Positions 53,221 through 62,328 of a stretch of DNA of 64,000 nt are shown one piece after another. Within the stretch, counting starts at the first letter, position 1. Each line of letters opens with the position of its first letter. The notes below the pieces were generated by a model. That model ran no database searches and was not told where the DNA came from. It saw only the letters and a list, made by a program, of their open reading frames with translations. The DNA is from a virus: the IMG/VR virus record IMGVR_UViG_3300042448_001752, positions 1 to 64,000 of that record. The stretch is one strand, 5' to 3'. Position numbers and translations under genes: made by a program.

Positions 53221-53907
53221 ATGAAAAGAGTAGACAACAGAATTATTGAGGAAATCTCAAGATATAAATCAATTAACGATTATATTTTTGAACAAGAGGC
53301 AACATTACCTCCACCACCTGAAGAAGGTATTTTACCTCCTGCAGACCCAAGTGCGTTACCACCACCTCCTGCTGATGCGGGGGCATTACCACCACCTCCT
53401 GGCATTGAACCACCTGCGGCACCTGGTGCAGTACCAACCCCTGTTGATGTTGCAACTGACCCTGATGTTGAAAAAGTTGGTGAAGAAAAAGGTAAGACTG
53501 AGGAACTTGATATTAGTGACTTAGTTAATTCCCAAAAACAAGTAGAAAAAAAACAAGAAGAATATTTTGATAATTTATTCAAACATCTTACAGACTTAGA
53601 AGGTAAATTAGGTGAAATGGATAATATCATGAATAAGTTGAATGACTTAGAAATGAAAGTTGAGAAATATAGAGAAAAAACACCTCAAGAGAAATTAGAA
53701 CTTAGAAGTTTAGATTCTGGTCCATTTAATCAAAAATTATCAGATTTCTTTGAAGATAAAGAAGAAGATATGGAAAAGTCGGGAAAAAATGAATATATTT
53801 TAACCCAAGATGAGGTTGAGGATTACTCACCAGTAGATATCAAAAAAACTTTTAGAAATTTTGAAGATTTGGATAATCAAATCGATTCTTTCAAACAAGT
53901 CAAGTAA
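53221..53907 (+). CDS. Proline-rich coiled-coil protein, putative virion/assembly component
   Basis: A protein of 228 residues. It has an N-terminal helix (RIIEEISRYKSINDYIF), then a Pro-rich stretch at about 28-76 with repeated L-P-P-P-P and A-L-P-P-P (LPPPPEEGILPPADPSALPP), followed by an acidic region. Residues about 105-165 form a heptad-like coiled coil (VEKKQEEYFDNLFKHL and EGKLGEMDNIMNKLNDLEMK). The C-terminal 60 residues are acidic and charged. Layout and position after the baseplate genes suggest a scaffold or structural protein. A strong UUCG-loop terminator directly follows, so it ends a late unit. Confidence 0.6.
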   Translation: MKRVDNRIIEEISRYKSINDYIFEQEATLPPPPEEGILPPADPSALPPPPADAGALPPPPGIEPPAAPGAVPTPVDVATDPDVEKVGEEKGKTEELDISDLVNSQKQVEKKQEEYFDNLFKHLTDLEGKLGEMDNIMNKLNDLEMKVEKYREKTPQEKLELRSLDSGPFNQKLSDFFEDKEEDMEKSGKNEYILTQDEVEDYSPVDIKKTFRNFEDLDNQIDSFKQVK

Positions 53908-53912
53908 AATAT

Positions 53913-53935
53913 AAAACGGTCTTCGGACCGTTTTT
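53913..53935 (+). terminator. Intrinsic terminator with UUCG tetraloop
   Basis: A perfect 9-base-pair stem, AAAACGGTC with GACCGTTTT, closes a TTCG tetraloop, the very stable C(UUCG)G hairpin. Ts follow directly. It marks the boundary between the late tail genes and the replication genes. Confidence 0.9.
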
Positions 53936-53949
53936 AGTTTAAAATTTAT

Positions 53950-53978
53950 TTGACAAATACTCAGATTGTACTTATACT
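53950..53978 (+). promoter_or_regulatory. Sigma-70-like promoter before gp32
   Basis: TTGACA at 53950-53955 and TATACT at 53973-53978 are separated by exactly 17 bases, close to the classical -35/-10 consensus. It lies about 36 bases before the gp32 start at 54014. It differs from the TATTTAT motif of the structural genes. A Bacteroidetes-type reading (TTTG then TACTTATG) is also possible on the same bases. Confidence 0.55.
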
Positions 53979-54013
53979 TATGATAATATAAATCATTAAA
54001 TACTTTAACAACT

Positions 54014-54865
54014 ATGGCGACAAATTCATTAGACGCAGTTTTGGCTCAATACGAGCAGGCAAAACAAGGTGGTTCTTCTAACACCTCAAAATTTACACAA
54101 GAAGAAAGAATGAAAAAATACTTTGCAGCTATCCTTAAAGATACTGAAAAACAAGGGCAACGAAGACTACGTATTTTACCAACACCCGATGGTTCTTCAC
54201 CATTTAAAGAAGTTTGGTATCACGAAATTCAAGTTGACGGTAAATTTCAAAAATTTTATGACCCGGGTAAGAATGACAACGAGCGTTCACCATTGAATGA
54301 AGTTTATGAAGAACTACGCTCAACAGGAAAAGAGTCTGACAAAGAATTGGCAAAACAATATTTATCTCGTAAATTTTACATTGTTAAAGTTATGGACCGT
54401 GATAACGAGTCTGATGGGGTTAAGTTTTGGAGATTCAAACACAACTACAAAAATGAGGGGATTTTAGATAAGATTATTCCTATTTGGAGAGCTAAAGGTG
54501 ATATTACTGACCCTGATAACGGTCGTGACATTATTCTTGAATTAACCAAAGCAAAAACACCTAAAGGTGCCACTTACACAGTTATTCAAACTGTTATGTA
54601 TGATGACCCAACTCCTGTACACGAAAATAAACAAACCGCGGATTCTTGGATTAATGATGAGTTAACATGGGAAGATGTTTATTCTAAAAAACCTGAAGAA
54701 TACCTTGAAGCTATTGCTCGTGGAGAAACACCACGTTGGGATTCTGACAAAGGCGGTTTTGTATACGAAAACAATCTTGAGACAACAACATCTTTTGGTG
54801 GTAAAACTGAACCAATCGTTGACCCACAAGCAAATGATGATAGTGACACCGAATTACCTTTCTAA
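54014..54865 (+). CDS. 32: Single-stranded DNA-binding protein (T4 gp32-like)
   Basis: A protein of 283 residues. The N-terminus is helical and basic (KFTQEERMKKYFAAILKD). GQRRLRILPTPDGSSPFKEV followed by WYHEIQ is the beta-strand start of the gp32 core, and RKFYIVKVMDRDNESDGVKF with WRFKHNY continues it. The C-terminus is acidic and ends DDSDTELPF, like the tips of SSBs that recruit partner proteins. Unlike T4 gp32 it contains no cysteines, so the structural zinc site (His and three Cys) is absent. A sigma-70-like promoter and a terminator flank it as a single-gene unit. Gene order (gp32, UvsX, nuclease, helicase) supports the call. Confidence 0.88.
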   Translation: MATNSLDAVLAQYEQAKQGGSSNTSKFTQEERMKKYFAAILKDTEKQGQRRLRILPTPDGSSPFKEVWYHEIQVDGKFQKFYDPGKNDNERSPLNEVYEELRSTGKESDKELAKQYLSRKFYIVKVMDRDNESDGVKFWRFKHNYKNEGILDKIIPIWRAKGDITDPDNGRDIILELTKAKTPKGATYTVIQTVMYDDPTPVHENKQTADSWINDELTWEDVYSKKPEEYLEAIARGETPRWDSDKGGFVYENNLETTTSFGGKTEPIVDPQANDDSDTELPF

Positions 54866-54877
54866 TTAAACTTTAAC

Positions 54878-54911
54878 ATAGACACTTGGTATTACTGAGT
54901 GTCTATTTTTT
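54878..54911 (+). terminator. Intrinsic terminator after gp32
   Basis: The stem ATAGACACT with AGTGTCTAT has an 11-base loop and is followed by TTTTT. It makes the gp32 gene its own unit and lies before the uvsX leader. Confidence 0.85.
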
Positions 54912-54944
54912 ATAGTTCAAAACAATAATTTAATTTAACCTAAC

Positions 54945-55928
54945 ATGGCAATAAGAAAAAGAGAAATATCTTTGGATACAATCAAAGATAAGTTCTCAAC
55001 AAAAACAAAATACAAAACAGAAAGTTTTTATAATTGTGGTGAGGCTTTTATGAATGCTTGCGGATTACCTGGACCTGTAATGGGGGGTATTAATATGTTC
55101 TTGGGACATTCAAACACCTCAAAAACAACTGCAATGATATTAGCGGCGGCAGATGCTCAGAAAAAAGGACATTTACCTGTTCTTATTATAACGGAAAAAA
55201 AATGGTCTTGGGAACACGCTATTGAATTGGGATTACAAGCCGAAAAAAATGACCTTGGTGAGTATGATGGTATGTTTATCTTTAATGACTCATTTGATGT
55301 TATTGAACAAGCAACTAATTTTATTAATGATATTCTTGATGCTCAAGAGAAAGGGGATATCCCTTATAGTATATTATTTTTATGGGATTCAATAGGTAGT
55401 ATTCCTTGTCAGATGACTTTTGATGGTAAAGGTGGTGGAATGCACTCCGCTAAAGTGTTGGCGGATAAAATTGGATTGGGAATTCATTCTCGCATCTCAA
55501 AATCAAAAAAAGAAGATTATCCGTATTATAATACTTTAGTTATTTTAAACCAACCATGGGTGGAATTAGCGGATAACCCTTTTGGTCAACCTGAAATTCG
55601 TGCCAAAGGTGGGACCGCGGTATGGTTAGCAAGTAGTTTAATATTTTTATTTGGTAATCAGAAAAAAGCGGGTATTAGTCATATTGACGCAACTAAAAAT
55701 GGTAGAAAAGTGTCGTTTGCAATTAGAACCAAAATTTCTATTTTGAAAAATCACGTAAATGGTCTCGGTTATAAAGATGGTAAAATAGTTGCAGTGCCAC
55801 AAGGTTATATTGCAGATACAAAAGAATCTTTAGATAACTATAAAAAAGAATATTCAGATTATTGGGAAACAAAATTAGGGTATTCTGATTATTCTTTGGA
55901 TGAATCTGAAGATGACTTTGACGAGTAA
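54945..55928 (+). CDS. uvsX: UvsX RecA-like recombinase
   Basis: A recombinase of 327 residues (T4 UvsX has 391). GINMFLGHSNTSKTTAMIL (about 49-67) is the Walker A region, with Ser in the position before Lys as in the variant P-loop of T4 UvsX. IPYSILFLWDSIGSIP (about 141-156) is Walker B. GGTAVWLASSLIFLF (about 222-236) resembles the L2/core region, and the C-terminus is acidic (SLDESEDDFDE), as usual for recombinases. It catalyses strand invasion in recombination-dependent replication, with gp32 and the gp41 helicase encoded alongside. Confidence 0.92.
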   Translation: MAIRKREISLDTIKDKFSTKTKYKTESFYNCGEAFMNACGLPGPVMGGINMFLGHSNTSKTTAMILAAADAQKKGHLPVLIITEKKWSWEHAIELGLQAEKNDLGEYDGMFIFNDSFDVIEQATNFINDILDAQEKGDIPYSILFLWDSIGSIPCQMTFDGKGGGMHSAKVLADKIGLGIHSRISKSKKEDYPYYNTLVILNQPWVELADNPFGQPEIRAKGGTAVWLASSLIFLFGNQKKAGISHIDATKNGRKVSFAIRTKISILKNHVNGLGYKDGKIVAVPQGYIADTKESLDNYKKEYSDYWETKLGYSDYSLDESEDDFDE

Positions 55929-55959
55929 AAAATATTTTCAAAATACTTAAAAATTTTAA

Positions 55960-56964
55960 ATGGTCAAAACATTAATTGTTGATGGTAACAATTTATTAAA
56001 AATAGGATTTCACGGAGTTAAAGATTTTTACCACAACGGAAAACACATAGGAGGGTTATGGCATTTTATCAACACAATTAGACGGTTTATTGACGAACAA
56101 AATTTTGATAAGGTTGTTGTTATATGGGATGGGGATGATAACTCTTCTACCCGCAAACTTATTTACCCTCAGTATAAAAAAAAACTACTTATAACCGAAG
56201 ATTTTAAAGACCAATCTTTTGGAGAACAAAAAGAGAGAGTTAAACAATATTTGGAGGAATGTTATATAAGACAAATTGAAGTAGATAATAACGAAGGTGA
56301 CGATTTGATTGCGTACTACTGCCAAATATCTGAAGACGAAATTAAAACTATTTTTTCGGGAGATAAAGATTTGACACAACTTATCTCAGATAAGGTTTCG
56401 GTCTATTCCCCAAACTCAAAACAAGTGTATAAAAATGGGGATAAAATAAAGATTCAATTCCATGAATTTCCGCATCAGAATATTAAAACATATAAAATAT
56501 TATCGGGTGATAAGTCAGATAATATAGATGGAATTTATTATTTGGGCGAAAAAACTTTAGTTAAATTATTTCCTGAATTGCTTGACCAAACGGTAACTAT
56601 TACCGATATTTTAATAAAGGCAGAAACTCTTTTAAAAGAAGATAAAGGTAATAAATCTTTACAAAATTTATTATCAGGTAAAACTAAAACAGGAGTATAC
56701 GGTGAAGAATTTTTTATTATTAATGAAAAAATAATAGATTTATCAAAACCATTAATCACCGATGAAGCAAAAGAATTAGTTGAACTATATTATCGAGAAA
56801 GTTTAGACCCTGATGGGAGAGGGTATAGGAATCTTTTAAAGATGATGATGGAAGACGGGTTCTTTAAATTCCTACCAAAAGTAGATGATGCTTGGGTTGA
56901 CTTTGTTCGTCCATACATGAAATTAACAAGAAAAGAAAAAAAAAATTACAAACAAATAAAATAA
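55960..56964 (+). CDS. rnh: 5'-3' exonuclease / RNase H (T4 Rnh-like, FEN family)
   Basis: A protein of 334 residues with FEN-type metal residues in order: LIVDGNNLLKIG (Asp8), VVVIWDGDDNSSTR (about 50-63), NNEGDDLIAYYC (about 110-121), IFSGDKDLTQLIS (about 130-142) and LSGDKSDNIDGIYYLGEKT, the helix-hairpin region that binds DNA. T4 RNase H removes primers from lagging-strand fragments. It starts 31 bases after uvsX and is followed 2 bases later by the next gene, so it belongs to the same replication operon. Confidence 0.9.
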   Translation: MVKTLIVDGNNLLKIGFHGVKDFYHNGKHIGGLWHFINTIRRFIDEQNFDKVVVIWDGDDNSSTRKLIYPQYKKKLLITEDFKDQSFGEQKERVKQYLEECYIRQIEVDNNEGDDLIAYYCQISEDEIKTIFSGDKDLTQLISDKVSVYSPNSKQVYKNGDKIKIQFHEFPHQNIKTYKILSGDKSDNIDGIYYLGEKTLVKLFPELLDQTVTITDILIKAETLLKEDKGNKSLQNLLSGKTKTGVYGEEFFIINEKIIDLSKPLITDEAKELVELYYRESLDPDGRGYRNLLKMMMEDGFFKFLPKVDDAWVDFVRPYMKLTRKEKKNYKQIK

Positions 56965-56966
56965 AT

Positions 56967-57419
56967 ATGAAAGAACAAGAATCAACAAAATTAGAATTTT
57001 TAATGATGGTAAATGATAATATCATTGTACAAAGATATTTTAATGTTAGAAACTTTAACCCTGACGGTAAAAACTCATTAGAGTTTTATAACCTGTTGGC
57101 TAATTTTAGTTATGATATTAAGTATCAACTAAAAATGAAAACCGCATCATACATGATTGACAATCATTATGAAATTATTAACAATCCTACAATATTAGAT
57201 ACATCGTATATTGATGGTCCTGAATATTTTAATGTGTATATTAAGATGGGTGATGTGACAATTTGTCAGAGACAGTTCGACGCAAAAATATACCCACCTA
57301 AGATAAGATACACCGTAGACGTACGCCCACACCTAAAAAATTTACTTATGTCTTTGACTGACATTTTTTCATCTGAAAATTTAACACTCGAGTACCTTGG
57401 ACTTCCTTTAAAAGGGTAA
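56967..57419 (+). CDS. Hypothetical protein in the replication operon
   Basis: A mixed alpha/beta protein of 150 residues. It starts 2 bases after the nuclease gene. KLEFLMMVNDNIIVQRYFNV at the start and FNVYIKMGDVTICQRQFDAK further on are strands. VDVRPHLKNLLMSLTDIFSS is a helix. No family is recognised; T4 carries dsbA and gene 33 next to rnh, but the sequences do not look alike. The stop overlaps the promoter-like motif of gene 41. A replication or late-transcription accessory role is only a guess from position. Confidence 0.5.
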   Translation: MKEQESTKLEFLMMVNDNIIVQRYFNVRNFNPDGKNSLEFYNLLANFSYDIKYQLKMKTASYMIDNHYEIINNPTILDTSYIDGPEYFNVYIKMGDVTICQRQFDAKIYPPKIRYTVDVRPHLKNLLMSLTDIFSSENLTLEYLGLPLKG

Positions 57420-57430
57420 TATTTATCAAA
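57420..57430 (+). promoter_or_regulatory. Putative late-type promoter before gene 41
   Basis: TATTTATCAAATACAACAA, starting at 57420 right after the previous stop, is followed by the ATG at 57449. It shares TATTTATCAA with 30359 and 32891, although gene 41 is a replication gene. An in-frame ATG at 57438 is not used in this annotation. Confidence 0.45.
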
Positions 57431-57448
57431 TACAACAATGAAAAAACT

Positions 57449-58831
57449 ATGGCGTCAAACAAAAATTTCGAATATCTAGGTAGCAGTTTTCAGCTACAAT
57501 TATTAAACCAAATTATTATCGACAAAGACTTTGCGAGGTCTATTCTTGATGTAATTGAAACAAATTACTTTGAAAACAAATACTTCAAAATAATTATTCA
57601 GATGGTTAAAGAATATTACACAAAGTATGAACATGCACCAGCATTTGACACTTTAGAACAAATCACCAAATCTGAATTACAACAGGAACTAGCGTCAAAA
57701 ATTGTTATTGATACTATTAATAAAATCAAAGAAGCTCCACTTGAGGGTGGGGAATTTGTTCAGGAAAAAGCTATGAAATTCTGTAAACAACAAGAATTAC
57801 AGAAAGTAATGAACAAAGCTCAAAAAATCATCGATGGAGGTGAATTTGAAAACTATGATAAAGTAGAACAATTAGTGAGGAACGCTTTACAAGTTGGGGA
57901 AAGAGAAGATGGACAATCTGATGTATTTTTCAATTTAAGTGAGGTTTTAAATGAGGATTATCGTCATCCAATACCAATGGGTATCCCAGGTATTGATAGA
58001 CTCTTAAAAGGAGGTTTGGCTAAAGGAGAAATCGGTGTAGTGTTAGCTCCTACTGGGGTTGGTAAATCAACACTACTAACAAAAGTTGCAAATCACGCTT
58101 TTAATTTAGGGTATAACGTATTACAAATCTTCTTTGAAGATAACCCAAAGATTATTCAAAGAAAACATATTACTTTATGGACAAAGGTTCATCCTGATGA
58201 ATTGTCCTTAAAGAAAGAGGAAGTTATGATTAAAGTACAAGAGGTAAAAGATACAATGACCAATAAATTAATCTTAAAAAAACTTCCATCTGATACCGTA
58301 ACTATGTTACAAATTAAAAATCAAATTAGAAAAATGATTGCCGATGGAGTAAGAGTTGATATGGTATTATTAGATTATATTGACTGTGTTGTTCCTGATA
58401 GGAATTTAAGTGATGAATGGAAATCTGAAGGTTCGGTTATGAGAGCATTTGAATCAATGTGTCACGAGTTGGATTTAGTTGGATGGACCGCAACTCAAGG
58501 TAACAGAAGTTCAATTTCGTCTGATGTAGTAACTACCGACCAAATGGGTGGTTCTATTAAAAAAGCACAAGTTGGACACGTAATCATTACCGTGGCAAAA
58601 TCCCTACAACAAAAAGAAATGAAACTAGCAACAATAGCAATTACTAAATCTCGTATTGGTGATGATGGGGTTGTGTTTGAAAATTGTAAATTTGATAATG
58701 GAATGTTAGAGATTGATACCGAAAGTTCGGTTACATTCTTAGGACTAGAGGGACAACAAGAAGAGAGAAACCGTCAACGAGTTAAAGACTTGTTAGACAA
58801 AAGAAAAGAAAAACAACAAACACAAAACTAA
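57449..58831 (+). CDS. 41: Replicative DNA helicase (T4 gp41/DnaB-like)
   Basis: A hexameric helicase of 460 residues. The N-terminal 150 are helical ([20 protein letters not shown]). The RecA-like core follows with [20 protein letters not shown], then [20 protein letters not shown] (Walker A, about 195-214), [16 protein letters not shown] (motif 1a with E), [16 protein letters not shown] (Walker B, about 306-321) and [14 protein letters not shown] (motif H3). [20 protein letters not shown] carries the C-terminal arginine region. It unwinds the fork for the gp43 polymerase. A promoter-like motif precedes it. Confidence 0.92.
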   Translation: MASNKNFEYLGSSFQLQLLNQIIIDKDFARSILDVIETNYFENKYFKIIIQMVKEYYTKYEHAPAFDTLEQITKSELQQELASKIVIDTINKIKEAPLEGGEFVQEKAMKFCKQQELQKVMNKAQKIIDGGEFENYDKVEQLVRNALQVGEREDGQSDVFFNLSEVLNEDYRHPIPMGIPGIDRLLKGGLAKGEIGVVLAPTGVGKSTLLTKVANHAFNLGYNVLQIFFEDNPKIIQRKHITLWTKVHPDELSLKKEEVMIKVQEVKDTMTNKLILKKLPSDTVTMLQIKNQIRKMIADGVRVDMVLLDYIDCVVPDRNLSDEWKSEGSVMRAFESMCHELDLVGWTATQGNRSSISSDVVTTDQMGGSIKKAQVGHVIITVAKSLQQKEMKLATIAITKSRIGDDGVVFENCKFDNGMLEIDTESSVTFLGLEGQQEERNRQRVKDLLDKRKEKQQTQN

Positions 58832-58839
58832 AAAAAAAC

Positions 58840-59787
58840 ATGGAAAAAATTTTAATAGAGAATCCAAATAGATTCGTTATTTTCCCAATCGAGCACAATG
58901 ATATTTGGGAATATTACAAACAACATCAAGCGGCTTTCTGGACTGCGGAAGAGGTTGATTTATCAAATGATATTAGAGATTGGGAAAACTTATCAGATAA
59001 TGAGAGATTTTTCGTAAAAAACGTCTTATCATTCTTTGCGGCATCCGATGGTATTGTTAATGAAAATTTAGCAGAAAACTTCTTAAAAGAAGTCCAATAC
59101 CCTGAAGCAAAATTCTTTTACGGATTTCAGTTAATGGCAGAAAATATTCACTCTTTAATGTATTCATTACTTATTGATACCTATGTGTCAAACCCACAAG
59201 AAAAAGATGAATGCTTTCACGCTATTGATAGATTACCTGCGGTACAAAAAAAGGCAAAATGGGCTTTAAATTGGATAGAGAACTCAACATTTGAAGAAAG
59301 ATTAATTGCTTTTGCGGCGGTTGAAGGTATCTTTTTTTCAGGTTCGTTCTGTGCTATTTTTTGGTTAAAGTCTCGAGGTATTTTACAAGGACTATGTAAT
59401 GCAAACACTTTGATTTTCAAAGATGAGAACTTACACTGTGACTTTGCAATTCATTTATTAAATAATCACATTGAAAACAAACCAAGTGAGAAAAGAATTA
59501 GAGAAATTTTATTATCCGCATTAGAGATTGAGAAAGAATTCATTATTGAGTCATTACCAATATCTTTAATTGGGATGAATTCAAATTTAATGAAACAATA
59601 TCTTGAATTTGTTACTGATGGTTTATTACTTAAACTTGGATGTAAAAAAGAATTTAATGTGGACCAACCATTTAAATTTATGGAACAAATTGCGGTAGAA
59701 ACAAAAGGTAATTTTTTTGAATCAAGGACTATGGAATACCAAAAAGCTAAATTGAACGAAACATTGTCATTTACGGATGATTTTTAA
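58840..59787 (+). CDS. nrdB: Ribonucleotide reductase class I small subunit NrdB
   Basis: A protein of 315 residues. The di-iron ligands are visible in order: Asp in [11 protein letters not shown], Glu and His in [16 protein letters not shown], Glu in [11 protein letters not shown], and Glu/His in [12 protein letters not shown]. The Tyr after ENIHSLM corresponds to the radical Tyr122 of the E. coli enzyme. The protein ends with a short acidic tail ([10 protein letters not shown]), which usually binds NrdA. It precedes nrdA by 10 bases, the reverse of the usual nrdA-nrdB order, and lies 8 bases after gene 41. It supplies deoxynucleotides for phage replication. Confidence 0.93.
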   Translation: MEKILIENPNRFVIFPIEHNDIWEYYKQHQAAFWTAEEVDLSNDIRDWENLSDNERFFVKNVLSFFAASDGIVNENLAENFLKEVQYPEAKFFYGFQLMAENIHSLMYSLLIDTYVSNPQEKDECFHAIDRLPAVQKKAKWALNWIENSTFEERLIAFAAVEGIFFSGSFCAIFWLKSRGILQGLCNANTLIFKDENLHCDFAIHLLNNHIENKPSEKRIREILLSALEIEKEFIIESLPISLIGMNSNLMKQYLEFVTDGLLLKLGCKKEFNVDQPFKFMEQIAVETKGNFFESRTMEYQKAKLNETLSFTDDF

Positions 59788-59797
59788 ATAAAAATAT

Positions 59798-62230
59798 ATG
59801 ATGTCATTAAAAATTAAAAAAAGAGGGGGCGATGAGGTGTCCTTTAATCCTCAGAAAATTTATCAGAGAGTTAAGAAAGCCGCTAAAGGGTTAAATGTTA
59901 ATTCTGATGAAATTTTTATTAAAGTTATTACTTCGGTACCTACCGAGGGTAGTATAACAACAAAAGAGTTAGATAAGTTAGTGTACGAAATTGCGGCGGC
60001 ATATACTGGTAGTCATCACGATTATTCAAGATTAGCTTCATCAGTTGCAATATCTTCATATCACAAAGAAACTAATCATAGTTTTAGTGAAACAATGACA
60101 GAATTGTACAATAATGGTATTGTTAATGAGATATTAATGAAAACTATTGAAAAATATGGTTCAGAAAATATTGATAAAATAATTAATCATGAGAATGATT
60201 ATAATTTTGATTATTTTGCTTGGCGCTCATTACAAGAAATGTATTTGTTAAAGTTATCTAGTGGTAAGGTTATTGAAAGACCACAACACATGTATATGAG
60301 AGTTGCCTTATGGGTGACTAAAACATTTGAAGAGGCAGTTGAATATTACAATTCATTATCAAATCAATTGATTTCACCAGCAACACCTATCATGATTAAT
60401 GCGGGGACAAAGACACCTCAGTTAGCGTCATGTGTATTACATTACAATAATTCCGATTCCCGCAAAGGTTTATTAGGGACATTGAGTGACATTTCAACGT
60501 ACTCCTCTGACGCGGCAGGTATCGGACTTTCAATGTCAAATATTAGAAGTAAAGAAAGTAGAATTTCAAGTTCAGGAGGATTTGCGGGTGGACTTTTAAA
60601 ATATTTAAAAATAGTTAATGAGTCACTTAGATTCTTTAACCAACAAGGTCGTAGACCAGGTAGTGCTGCTATCTATATTGAACCTTGGCATAAAGATATT
60701 ATTGATTTATTAGAGATTAAGAAAAATACAGGTTCGGAAGAAATGAGAGCTCGTGATTTATTTACCGCACTTTGGATTCCTGATAATTTCATGCGAGCGG
60801 TTGAAAATAATGATGATTGGTATTTATTCTGCCCTAACGACATTATCTCAAATAATATTAAACCATTACAAGAGTGTTATGGAAATGAGTACGAAGAAAA
60901 TTATAAATTAGCTGTCAGTAAAGGTCTTGGTAAAAAAGTTAAGGCTCAAGATATTTGGAATAAAATTATTGAATCTCAGATTGAAACTGGAGTCCCTTAT
61001 TTATGTTCTAAAGATAATGCGAATAAGAAAACAAATCACCAAAATATTGGTGTGATTAAACAATCTAATTTGTGTAACGAGATTTATCAATTTACTGATG
61101 AGAATACTACCGCAATTTGTACCTTGTCTTCTATGGTTTTAAAGAACTTTATTATTGACGGTAAATTTGACTTTAGATTATTATACAGTGAGGTTAGAAA
61201 AGTTGTTAGAGCTTTAAATAAAGTTGTTGATATTAATAGCTACTCTACTGAAAAAGGACGTAAAGGTGGTCTTGAACAAAGAGCAATTGCGATTGGAACT
61301 CAAGGTCTTGCGGATGTCTTTTATCTAATGGATTATATTTTTACTTCTGAAGAAGCAAAGTCATTGAATAAAGATATTTTTGAAACTATCTATTATGCGG
61401 CTATCAGCGAAAGTAATGAATTATGTAGAACTGAAGAATACCAACCATACAAATTCTTTGAGGGGTCACCAATGTCTAAAGGAGAATTCCAATTTGATAT
61501 GTGGGGATTAAAAAAAGAAGGTTTATCGGGTTATTGGGATTGGGACACGTTAAAAGAAGACGTTAAAAAATATGGGGTATGTAACTCTTTATTTACGGCA
61601 CAAATGCCTGTTGCGTCTTCAGCTAAAATCACTGGGTCTTTTGAAATGACAGAACCGGCTCACTCAGCTTTGTTTAATAGACGTGTTGTTGGTGGAGAAA
61701 TTTTGATTGTAAATAAATATTTAATCAATGATTTTGAAAAAATTGGTATTTGGTCTGAGGATTTAAAAAATGAAATAATTATGAATGAAGGTTCAGTTCA
61801 AGGGATTAACTTTAACCATTATTTAGACCCTGAAGACAAAAATTACAATAAAAAAGTTAAACGTATTGAACATCTACTTCCTAAGTACAAAACTATATGG
61901 GAAATTTCCCAAAGAGATTTGATTGATATGGCTGCGGATAGAGGTCCTTTTATTGACCAATCACAATCAATGAATATCTACATGTCAGCACCAACATTAC
62001 CTAAAATTTCGTCGGCACATTTTCATGGATGGAGACAAGGATTAAAAACTCTTTGTTATTATGTTAGAACTAAGGCGATTTCTACAGGAGCAAAACATTT
62101 AGCTATGGACATCTCTAAAGTTGAAAAACCAAAGATTGAAAAACAAATACCAAAATTGGATGTTATACCTTTTGACCCAACAATTAAACCAAAGGATTCA
62201 GAATTTGAATGTTTTGGATGTGGGTCTTAA
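59798..62230 (+). CDS. nrdA: Ribonucleotide reductase class I large subunit NrdA
   Basis: A protein of 810 residues. The N-terminal 95 are an ATP-cone (LKIKKRGGDEVSFNPQKIYQ), so activity is probably regulated by ATP/dATP. Active-site residues are present: Cys in TPQLASCVLHY, the Asn-Cys-Glu triad in SNLCNEIYQF, its redox partner Cys in TAICTLSSMV, and PGSAAIYIEPWHKDI. MPVASSAKITGSFEMTEPAH and the C-terminal CFGCGS, with the two cysteines that reduce the active site, complete the pattern. The first of two adjacent ATGs was chosen. A terminator hairpin follows. Confidence 0.94.
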   Translation: MMSLKIKKRGGDEVSFNPQKIYQRVKKAAKGLNVNSDEIFIKVITSVPTEGSITTKELDKLVYEIAAAYTGSHHDYSRLASSVAISSYHKETNHSFSETMTELYNNGIVNEILMKTIEKYGSENIDKIINHENDYNFDYFAWRSLQEMYLLKLSSGKVIERPQHMYMRVALWVTKTFEEAVEYYNSLSNQLISPATPIMINAGTKTPQLASCVLHYNNSDSRKGLLGTLSDISTYSSDAAGIGLSMSNIRSKESRISSSGGFAGGLLKYLKIVNESLRFFNQQGRRPGSAAIYIEPWHKDIIDLLEIKKNTGSEEMRARDLFTALWIPDNFMRAVENNDDWYLFCPNDIISNNIKPLQECYGNEYEENYKLAVSKGLGKKVKAQDIWNKIIESQIETGVPYLCSKDNANKKTNHQNIGVIKQSNLCNEIYQFTDENTTAICTLSSMVLKNFIIDGKFDFRLLYSEVRKVVRALNKVVDINSYSTEKGRKGGLEQRAIAIGTQGLADVFYLMDYIFTSEEAKSLNKDIFETIYYAAISESNELCRTEEYQPYKFFEGSPMSKGEFQFDMWGLKKEGLSGYWDWDTLKEDVKKYGVCNSLFTAQMPVASSAKITGSFEMTEPAHSALFNRRVVGGEILIVNKYLINDFEKIGIWSEDLKNEIIMNEGSVQGINFNHYLDPEDKNYNKKVKRIEHLLPKYKTIWEISQRDLIDMAADRGPFIDQSQSMNIYMSAPTLPKISSAHFHGWRQGLKTLCYYVRTKAISTGAKHLAMDISKVEKPKIEKQIPKLDVIPFDPTIKPKDSEFECFGCGS

Positions 62231-62254
62231 TATAAAATAGAAAATTACAACATT

Positions 62255-62280
62255 AATCACGGCAAACTGTCGTGATTTTT
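62255..62280 (+). terminator. Intrinsic terminator after nrdA
   Basis: The stem AATCACG with CGTGATT has a 9-base loop and is followed by TTTTTATTTT. It separates the nucleotide metabolism genes from the wedge operon. Confidence 0.75.
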
Positions 62281-62290
62281 TATTTTACTC

Positions 62291-62300
62291 TATTTATAAG
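62291..62300 (+). promoter_or_regulatory. Putative late promoter before gp25
   Basis: TATTTATAAGAAATAA lies about 30 bases before the gp25 ATG at 62329, immediately after the nrdA terminator. Confidence 0.55.
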
Positions 62301-62317
62301 AAATAATCACGACACTA

Positions 62318-62326
62318 TATTTATTG
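62318..62326 (+). promoter_or_regulatory. Second TATTTAT motif abutting gp25
   Basis: TATTTATTG ends two bases before the gp25 ATG. It may be a second promoter giving a leaderless transcript, or just an A/T-rich translation start region. Confidence 0.3.
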
Positions 62327-62328
62327 AT

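Noticed and set aside
62272-62328. Longer N-terminus for gp25
   Set aside because: The extra 19 residues start at a non-ATG codon, include the terminator T-run and two promoter motifs, and do not match the gp25 family.
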